The position numbers and the translations under genes were made by a program. The notes below the pieces were generated by a model. It was not told where the DNA came from, searched no databases, and worked only from the letters and a program-made list of their open reading frames with translations. Below are positions 23,168 to 28,761 of a DNA stretch of 28,761 bases, piece by piece. Source of the DNA: JANLUX01 sp031409815 (GTDB lineage Bacteria; Bacteroidota; Bacteroidia; AKYH767-A; OLB10); the NCBI GenBank assembly GCA_031409815.1, contig JANNXV010000128.1:1-28761 (forward strand), in the 5' to 3' direction. Every line of letters begins with the position of its first letter. The first letter of the stretch is position 1.

Positions 23168-23386
23168 AATCACCTTTTTTGGAGGTAAATCAAATGCTTT
23201 TGATTGATGTTCAAAATGCTCTCTGTGAGAGGAATCGCAAAAAGGTTTTGTTTTAGATAATCCGCAACGGCACAGCGTTACAACAGTTCTTCCACCTAAA
23301 CCATAGGCATTGCCTTCAGCATCCACAATTTGAAATTCTCCTTCAACACGGATTGATCCATTATTATTTATTTTTAAAGTCGTCAT
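23165..23386 (-). CDS. Small CDGSH-type iron-sulfur protein
   Basis: A 73-residue single-domain protein with the CDGSH iron-sulfur motif: C39, C41, C50 and H54 in LCRCGLSKTKPFCDSSH (38-54). The spacing C-x-C-x8-C-x3-H is exact. The usual CDG is CDS here (G52 replaced by serine), a tolerated variant. The domain binds a [2Fe-2S] cluster through three Cys and one His and acts in electron or cluster transfer, with no fixed partner in bacteria. The N-terminal strand GSIRVEGEFQIVDAEGNAYG is typical of short bacterial members. Its stop codon lies in a repeat element. Confidence 0.93.
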   Translation of the reverse strand: MTTLKINNNGSIRVEGEFQIVDAEGNAYGLGGRTVVTLCRCGLSKTKPFCDSSHREHFEHQSKAFDLPPKKVI

Positions 23387-23441
23387 AATTAATTTGTTTT
23401 TCTGAGTGCAAAAATGAGAAGTTCAGATTGATTTCAATGAA

Positions 23442-25109
23442 TTATAGTTTAATTGTTTCTACTTCCTTAAATCTTCTTTTTTTATCCGCCATCTTTTGAT
23501 GTATCCATTCAGGCCATTCAGCTGAGTTTTCTGACTCATAAATGCGCACTTGCTGCCCTGCTATTGGTTCAATTAAATCGGCTGGGTTGCAACTCAAAAT
23601 TTTTGCAGCAACTTGCACACCTGAATTGCTGGCACCTCCTACTCCATGTGCCAATATACTGGCACCACACATGTACAAGTTTTCGATTTCAGTTTTCATT
23701 GGGAACGAAAAAGGTCCGGTTTGCTTAAAACTCTTTTCAGTACCATATGCACAACCATTGGTTGAGTTAATATAATGCTGAGCGGTAACAGGAGTTCCTA
23801 ATTCAACTTGTACAATGTGATTTCTTACATCGGGTAATACCTTCTCTACATTATTCAAAAACTTATTGATAATACGTTCCTTATAGTTAAGATACTCTTC
23901 AGATAAATGATCGTTGCTATCATTAAACTTGCTAAAAGGATGATGATCAATAAAAGTAACTACTTCAATTGTATGGTGATGACCATTAAAACTAACCGGA
24001 TCTTTCAACGTTGGGCAACTGATAAAACAAGCCGGAAACTCCTCACCGCTCAATACATCATCCGATGTCATTTCACGATATAGCTTATCGACTTCCTCAT
24101 TTCTTAACTGCCAAATATTGCCTGAATCCAAACCGGCTGCTCGAACATCCATATCTACTGTTAAGAATAAAAAAAGTGAAGTGATTGAATAGCGTGTCTT
24201 CGATAACTTAGTCTTTAGTTTAGCACTAATATTATCTAGTCCAACCAAATCAAATGTTTTTGAAGGGTCGGCATTACTCAACACACGTTTGGCTTTAATA
24301 ATTTCACCGCTCGCCAACTCAACACCGAGAGCTAACTTTTTCTTTTCTCCTTCCAATAAAATTCTTTTTACACTTTGCCCTGTTCGTATTTTACCTCCAT
24401 GTTTTTGAATAGCATTAGTCATTGCTTTAACAATTGCAGCTCCACCTCCCATCGGATAAAAACCACCATTGAAATAGTGATTCATCACCACACAATGCAC
24501 CGGAAAACTAGCTTTTGACGGAGGTAATCCATGATCGCCACATTGCACATTTAAAACTGCTTTTAATAATGGATCTTTAATATGCCAGTCAATTACTCTC
24601 GCTAAGCTGAATAATGCATACTTGCCCATATGGCGTGTTCGATAGGGAATCAACAAATGATCCCAGAAACCTTTCATTTTCGGAATCATTTGTATCTCAT
24701 CGCTCACCTCTTTTACCAGCTTCAAATATTTTTTTAGTCCCTTTCGCTCAGCGGGAAAACGTTTGGCTAATGCTTCTTCTAAACAATTAATATCGGCTGG
24801 CATATCAATACGCTCTCCACCAATTACACAATGTTCGTATGCAAGCGGATTCATTCTAAAAAAAACCAAGTCATTTGCAATGCCCAATCCTTTATACAAG
24901 TCGCTGGTGCTTTCTTCATTATCTAACAATCCGATATAATGCACACCGGGGCTAAAACGATGCCCATTCAAATAAAAACTATGGCACCACCCACCGGGCA
25001 CATAATGTTGTTCCAATACCAAAACTTTTTGTCCGGCTCTGCTTAAACATAATGCTGCTGACAAACCGGCTGCTCCCGATCCAATAATAATGGTGTCTAT
25101 ATCTTGCAT
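23442..25109 (-). CDS. FAD-dependent retinol-saturase/carotene-isomerase-like oxidoreductase
   Basis: The 555-residue protein starts at the ATG at 25109, followed directly by the dinucleotide-binding motif IIIGSGAAGLSAALCLSRAG and VLEQHYVPGGW. The C-terminal FAD segment is NLYMCGASILAHGVGGASNS followed by GVQVAAKIL, and GCAYGTEKSFKQTGPF (about 90 residues from the end) is characteristic of the CrtISO/RetSat branch of the phytoene desaturase superfamily. Relatives saturate or isomerise polyenes such as retinol or carotenoids. No other carotenoid gene (crtB, crtY) is nearby, so the substrate is open. A frame 14 codons longer (25151) exists, but it puts MVWHYPLIWLHHNY before the FAD motif, and a weak -7-like TTAATTTG (25126-25133) sits between the two starts. 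Confidence 0.88.
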   Translation of the reverse strand: MQDIDTIIIGSGAAGLSAALCLSRAGQKVLVLEQHYVPGGWCHSFYLNGHRFSPGVHYIGLLDNEESTSDLYKGLGIANDLVFFRMNPLAYEHCVIGGERIDMPADINCLEEALAKRFPAERKGLKKYLKLVKEVSDEIQMIPKMKGFWDHLLIPYRTRHMGKYALFSLARVIDWHIKDPLLKAVLNVQCGDHGLPPSKASFPVHCVVMNHYFNGGFYPMGGGAAIVKAMTNAIQKHGGKIRTGQSVKRILLEGEKKKLALGVELASGEIIKAKRVLSNADPSKTFDLVGLDNISAKLKTKLSKTRYSITSLFLFLTVDMDVRAAGLDSGNIWQLRNEEVDKLYREMTSDDVLSGEEFPACFISCPTLKDPVSFNGHHHTIEVVTFIDHHPFSKFNDSNDHLSEEYLNYKERIINKFLNNVEKVLPDVRNHIVQVELGTPVTAQHYINSTNGCAYGTEKSFKQTGPFSFPMKTEIENLYMCGASILAHGVGGASNSGVQVAAKILSCNPADLIEPIAGQQVRIYESENSAEWPEWIHQKMADKKRRFKEVETIKL

Positions 25110-25242
25110 ATAATTGTGATGGAGCCAAATTAAAGGATAGTGCCATACCAAAAAAAAGTTTGGCTATCAATGTGGAAATTTATATTCCAGCAACTATTAT
25201 TACATATTGAGTCGAATAAATTTCACTAAATGAAATGAACCT

Positions 25243-25989
25243 TTATTTCTTCAAATTAATCCGATGATTTACTGTAAAATTCAGTACATCACGGCTAAAA
25301 TAATCATCAGAAGGTCTTTGTTGAAAAAATTTCATATACCCAGTTTCGAATGAAAGGTTAGGCAAGATATCGATGTTAATTCCTAAATAAATCCGGTTCT
25401 GATCAAAAACATTTTCCACCTTACCTCTAATTGTATTCAAATGAATTTCATCACTCACTTTTAGTTTTAGTGATCTCTTATCATCCATTTTCCACAACGG
25501 TATTGATACCTGAAGCTTATACCTGAATCTAAAATTTGAAAATTCATATCCCTTTTCTAAATCCGTTTTATCCTCATTTACATGATGATAAAATCGTGCT
25601 TCGGCTCTATATCGATGGTCGAAAGTTATCGACTTCCATTTTTGTTTGTAAGCAAATTCAATATGGGGTCTTAATTCCGGAACAGTAAGTGTGCTAGTCT
25701 TGTAGGGGTCGTTTGAATGTTGCATAAAAAATGCTAATCCGGCACAGGTTTCCCAACCGCTTGCTCCTAAAATTCGATGCAAATGAGTTCTGATTAATGA
25801 TTGATGCTGAGCGAAAGGGTCGATGAAATGGCGTTCTTGTATCTCGGATTGTATATACCACTTATCATCAATTTTTAAATTAATGTAGTATCCATACCAA
25901 ATTAGTTTTTGATGAGTGGTTTGTTGTTGAGCAAAAACACAATGCTTTTGCACTAAAATGATTAGCACTAAAAAAAATATTTTTTTCAA
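25243..25989 (-). CDS. DUF2490 outer-membrane beta-barrel-like protein
   Basis: This 248-residue protein begins with a signal peptide (KKIFFLVLIILVQKHCVFAQ) and consists of alternating strands such as KLIWYGYYINLKIDDKWYIQ, a stretch near residue 50 containing IQERHFIDPFAQHQSLIRTH, and SITFDHRYRAEARFYHH, matching DUF2490, a predicted outer-membrane barrel common in Bacteroidota with no assigned role. The start codon is TTG (25987-25989); no in-frame ATG upstream fits. It stands alone between the flavoprotein and the delta-60 protein, with 168 bases of AT-rich non-coding DNA upstream. Confidence 0.85.
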   Translation of the reverse strand: MKKIFFLVLIILVQKHCVFAQQQTTHQKLIWYGYYINLKIDDKWYIQSEIQERHFIDPFAQHQSLIRTHLHRILGASGWETCAGLAFFMQHSNDPYKTSTLTVPELRPHIEFAYKQKWKSITFDHRYRAEARFYHHVNEDKTDLEKGYEFSNFRFRYKLQVSIPLWKMDDKRSLKLKVSDEIHLNTIRGKVENVFDQNRIYLGINIDILPNLSFETGYMKFFQQRPSDDYFSRDVLNFTVNHRINLKK

Positions 25990-26158
25990 ATTAAAAGCCT
26001 TTAAAAACCCATCTAATAAATAAAATTCTATCTGCCAATTAAAATCATTGCATACAATAAACTAAAACTGTGACTAAGCAAATTAAACCCACTTCAATCA
26101 ATATTTATCTGTACGATTTTGACTTGAATATGTTTCATAAAAGTTTAATCAATTATAA

Positions 26159-27718
26159 TTAGTCAACAACTAGTTTACTTGCTATAACAATTTTATCTTC
26201 TTTTATAACTTGAATAAAATACACCCCACTTGATAAGTTGTCGCGGGGCAAAGTGATAGTCTGACCAGAAAGATTGTTTAGTTGTTTTACTTGTTGTCCA
26301 TAGATGTTGTAAATCGAGAGAATTGCATTATCTAAAATCTTATCCGTTTGTATAGTTGTTGAAGAAGAAAATGGATTGGGATAAATTTTTATTTCTGTGG
26401 TTTGATTATCAGTTTTGTTTATTCCTACAGGGATAGTATTATTATATCTTGCTAAGGCAAAAACATAAGTATTTGGACCAGTTTGCGTATTTCCTGCCAC
26501 CACAATTTTTCCATCACTTTGTATGGCTACAGAGTTTGCCCCTTCACGAAGAATCCCTATTGGTGTAGTCACAATTCCATCGGTATCAAATGTGCTATCT
26601 AAACTACCATTGGAGTTGTAGCGAACCAGGGCAATATCAGAATAATAATTAGCGTTGTCGTTGCTATATCCAACCACCACAATTTTACCATCACTTTGTA
26701 TGACTACTGCGTTTCCCCCAGAACCAAAAGCTCCTATATGAGTTGTAACAATTCCATCGGTATCAAAAGTGGTATCCAAACTGCCATTGGTATTGTAACG
26801 GACTATGGCGAAATCATAACCAGAGGGGCCAGTGAAGCTCTTTCCTGCCAACACAATTTTACCATCACTTTGTATGGCTACTGCTAGGCCCGATTCACTA
26901 CTCGTTCCTATAGCTGTGGTCACTATTCCATCGGTATCAAAGGTGGTATCTAAGCTGCCATTTGTATTAAATCGAACTATAGCTAAATCATAACCTGAAC
27001 CAGTGATACCTTCTCCTCCAACCACAATCTTACCATCATTTTGTATAGCTAAAGTTTCTGCAAAATCATTTCCACTTCCTATAGATGTAGTAGCAATTCC
27101 ATCGATATCAAAGGTGGTATCTAAGCTACCATTTGTATTGTAACGGACCACAGCAATATCAATTGCGGTAGGGTTGCCTCTTCCTGCCGCTACAATTCTG
27201 CCATCACTTTGTATGGCTACTGCATATGCTCCAAGAAGAGTCCCAATAGCTGAAGTAATCACTATGCCATCGGCATCAAAGTTGGTATCTAAGCTGCCAT
27301 TGGTGTTGTAACGAACTATTACAAAAGCAGAAGGGGGGTAGCTGCCTCCCGCCACAACAATTTTCCCATCACTTTGTAGGGCTATAGCTTTTGCCGCTGA
27401 ACCACCGCTTCCTATGACCGTAGTCACTTTTCCATCTGCATCAAAAGTAGTATCTAAGCTGCCATTGGTGTTGTAGCGGACTAAAGCTAAATCATTAAAA
27501 GGGCCGTTGTCACTATATCCTGCTACTATAATTTTCCCATCACTTTGTATGGCTAATGCATTTCCAATATCCTGAGAATTTCCAATAAGTGTTGTTACAA
27601 ATCCATTGGTACCAAAGGTTAGGTCTAATGAACCATCTTGAGCAAGGGAAGCAACAGGCAATGTTAAAAACGTACTAAGTATCAGTACTGATGAGATAAG
27701 AGTAATGTGGATTTTCAT
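26159..27718 (-). CDS. Secreted delta-60-repeat protein with T9SS type A sorting domain
   Basis: From the ATG at 27718 the protein has 519 residues: a signal peptide ending PVASLAQ, seven delta-60 repeats with the core GSLDTTFDTDGIVTT, about 54-58 residues apart, and a T9SS type A domain starting IKIYPNPFSSSTTIQTDKIL and ending SSGVYFIQVIKEDKIVIASK. In each repeat the pattern AIQSDGKIVVAG...VRYNTNGSLDTTFD recurs, likely a beta-propeller or solenoid blade. Such proteins are surface-exposed or secreted; ligand unknown. An ATG 8 codons earlier (27742) is possible. The gene follows another T9SS protein by about 90 bases and shares its sorting domain. Confidence 0.88.
   Translation of the reverse strand: MKIHITLISSVLILSTFLTLPVASLAQDGSLDLTFGTNGFVTTLIGNSQDIGNALAIQSDGKIIVAGYSDNGPFNDLALVRYNTNGSLDTTFDADGKVTTVIGSGGSAAKAIALQSDGKIVVAGGSYPPSAFVIVRYNTNGSLDTNFDADGIVITSAIGTLLGAYAVAIQSDGRIVAAGRGNPTAIDIAVVRYNTNGSLDTTFDIDGIATTSIGSGNDFAETLAIQNDGKIVVGGEGITGSGYDLAIVRFNTNGSLDTTFDTDGIVTTAIGTSSESGLAVAIQSDGKIVLAGKSFTGPSGYDFAIVRYNTNGSLDTTFDTDGIVTTHIGAFGSGGNAVVIQSDGKIVVVGYSNDNANYYSDIALVRYNSNGSLDSTFDTDGIVTTPIGILREGANSVAIQSDGKIVVAGNTQTGPNTYVFALARYNNTIPVGINKTDNQTTEIKIYPNPFSSSTTIQTDKILDNAILSIYNIYGQQVKQLNNLSGQTITLPRDNLSSGVYFIQVIKEDKIVIASKLVVD
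26590..27640. repeat. Tandem coding repeats of the delta-60 protein
   Basis: A block containing GTATCAAAGGTGGTATCTAA recurs at roughly 164-174-base intervals (near 26597, 26768, 26939, 27112, 27279, 27443). The period is a multiple of three and corresponds to 54-58 residues, so unequal exchange could change the repeat number without shifting frame. Confidence 0.85.
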
Positions 27719-27808
27719 GTTGTTTGAATAATTGTTTTTCATACTACTATTTTTTCTTTCTTACTCTGATTTTATCTTGGAGAGCACCGTATTTATTTTT
27801 GTCAGATG

Positions 27809-28761
27809 TCAATCAGCAACAACAAGTTTGGTTGTCATTAAAATTTTATTTTCTTGTGTCAGTTGAATAAAATACACCCCGCTTGATACGTTGTCGCGGT
27901 GCAAAGTGATAGTCTGTCCTGAAAGATTGGCTAACTGTTTTACCTGTTGTCCAAAAATGTTGTAAACCGTCAGTGTTGCATTATTTAAAATCTTATCCGT
28001 TTGTATAGTTGTTGAAAAAGAAAATGGATTGGGAAAAATATTGGTCATACTGCTCCAGACCAGAGCATCATTAATCCCTGTAGTTGTTGTCGTATTTAAC
28101 TTGGTAATAAATATATCACTATTACCACCATTCCCCAGTGCATTTGTTAAAGTTGTAGGGCTAAAAGTGATAGAAGGACTACTGAAAAATCCCGTCAGAA
28201 ACAAATTGCCTGAAGCATCAAAAGCTAACGAGTTGCCTCCATCGTTATCTGTGCCACCTGCTTTTTTTGCCCAAACAAAATTTCCCGAGCTATCTAATTT
28301 GGAAATGAAAATATCCCAGGTGTTTGCAACCGAAGTTAAATTGAATACTCCCGAACCTGGGTCAAAGTCAACTGTTTCAGAAAAAAAACCTGTAGTATAG
28401 ACACTTCCGTTACCTGTAGGGTCTATAATAATAGTGGAAGCTCTATCCAAAGTTGTTCCCCCAAATGTTTTAGCCCAAATAAAATTGCCTGAGCTGCTTA
28501 ATTTGGAAACATAAATATCATAGTATCCAACAGGTGTTAAATTGAATACTCCTACTCCCGGGTCAAAGTCAATTGTTCCTTGGAAAAGACCTGTAATATA
28601 AATATCCCCGCTTCCTGCGGAGTCCATTGCAATAGAAAAACTCAGACCGTCAGAGAAACTACCTCCCATAGTTTTTGCCCAGATAAAATTACCAGAGCTG
28701 TCTAATTTACAAATATAAATGTCTCCGGATCCGGGGGGCGAAGTTAAATTGAAGACTCCTA
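27809..28761 (-). CDS. Secreted SBBP-like beta-propeller-repeat protein with T9SS type A domain (5' end outside window)
   Basis: The frame is open past the first ATG at 28669 to the window edge, with the upstream residues TSPPGSGDIYICKLDSSGNF and IWAKTMGG continuing the same repeat, so the true start lies beyond 28761. Repeats of about 58 residues contain FDPGVGVFNLT, DIYVSKLSSSGNFIWAKTFG and SVYTTGFFSETVDFDPGSG, the SBBP pattern of secreted propellers. The C-terminal domain (NIFPNPFSFSTTIQTDKILN to the end at VVAD) is a type A sorting signal almost identical to that of the next gene. It is probably a cell-surface or secreted protein of unknown ligand. Confidence 0.88.
   Translation of the reverse strand, partial: GVFNLTSPPGSGDIYICKLDSSGNFIWAKTMGGSFSDGLSFSIAMDSAGSGDIYITGLFQGTIDFDPGVGVFNLTPVGYYDIYVSKLSSSGNFIWAKTFGGTTLDRASTIIIDPTGNGSVYTTGFFSETVDFDPGSGVFNLTSVANTWDIFISKLDSSGNFVWAKKAGGTDNDGGNSLAFDASGNLFLTGFFSSPSITFSPTTLTNALGNGGNSDIFITKLNTTTTTGINDALVWSSMTNIFPNPFSFSTTIQTDKILNNATLTVYNIFGQQVKQLANLSGQTITLHRDNVSSGVYFIQLTQENKILMTTKLVVAD

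Noticed and set aside
26590..27640. Evenly spaced DNA repeats that could be a CRISPR or satellite
   Set aside because: The period is a multiple of three and the frame is open throughout, encoding delta-60 repeats.

Overview
The window looks like a chromosomal stretch from a Bacteroidota bacterium, probably a free-living, Sphingobacteriales/Chitinophagales-like lineage. The evidence is AT-rich DNA, several secreted proteins ending in type IX secretion (T9SS) sorting domains (both type A and type B), a DUF2490 protein, Bacteroidota-style -7 boxes (TAnnTTTG) in place of TATAAT before several genes, almost no Shine-Dalgarno sequences, and very short lipoprotein signals. No rRNA, tRNA, CRISPR array or intact transposase gene was seen, and no gap longer than about 300 bases lacks a gene.

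Layout. Positions 1-7142 are all on the minus strand: the N-terminal part of a biotin carboxylase, a fatty-acid-hydroxylase family membrane protein, a very short T9SS type B protein, an uncharacterised GNAT-like protein of 546 residues, an agmatinase-type ureohydrolase, sucC and prmC. Positions 7275-9484 are on the plus strand: ribD overlapping a YigZ/IMPACT protein, then a small unknown protein. Positions 9512-14702 (minus) hold a phenylacetate-type lower-pathway cluster, transcribed paaG - TfoX-like - paaH - paaI - paaJ - four-helix-bundle (23S-IVP family) protein - paaY. The ring-activation and epoxidase genes (paaK, paaABCE, paaZ) are not in the window. Positions 14889-23086 (plus) start with a monocistronic T9SS protein closed by a strong terminator, followed by a tight operon: porin, Rieske lipoprotein, imelysin (M75) lipoprotein, di-haem DUF1111 oxidoreductase, alpha/beta-hydrolase lipoprotein, ATP-grasp-like protein. 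Positions 23165-28761 (minus) hold a CDGSH iron-sulfur protein, a retinol-saturase/carotene-isomerase-like flavoprotein, DUF2490, and two adjacent T9SS repeat proteins (delta-60 repeats; SBBP-like repeats, truncated by the window edge) that share a nearly identical sorting domain.

Two things stand out. First, the porin-Rieske-imelysin-di-haem operon puts an outer-membrane channel, two predicted redox proteins and an EfeO-like imelysin together in the envelope. By analogy with EfeUOB and other imelysin/DUF1111 operons I infer a role in envelope iron or copper handling, but the exact gene combination is not one I recognise. Second, many intergenic gaps contain palindromes built from short repeated words (GGATTTA, GTTAAC, ATTCATAACTC) or dispersed repeats. 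On several of them the edge of the element coincides with the stop codon of the neighbouring gene, and one pair of arms brackets the four-helix-bundle gene like terminal inverted repeats. The paa cluster carries such an element in nearly every intergenic gap.
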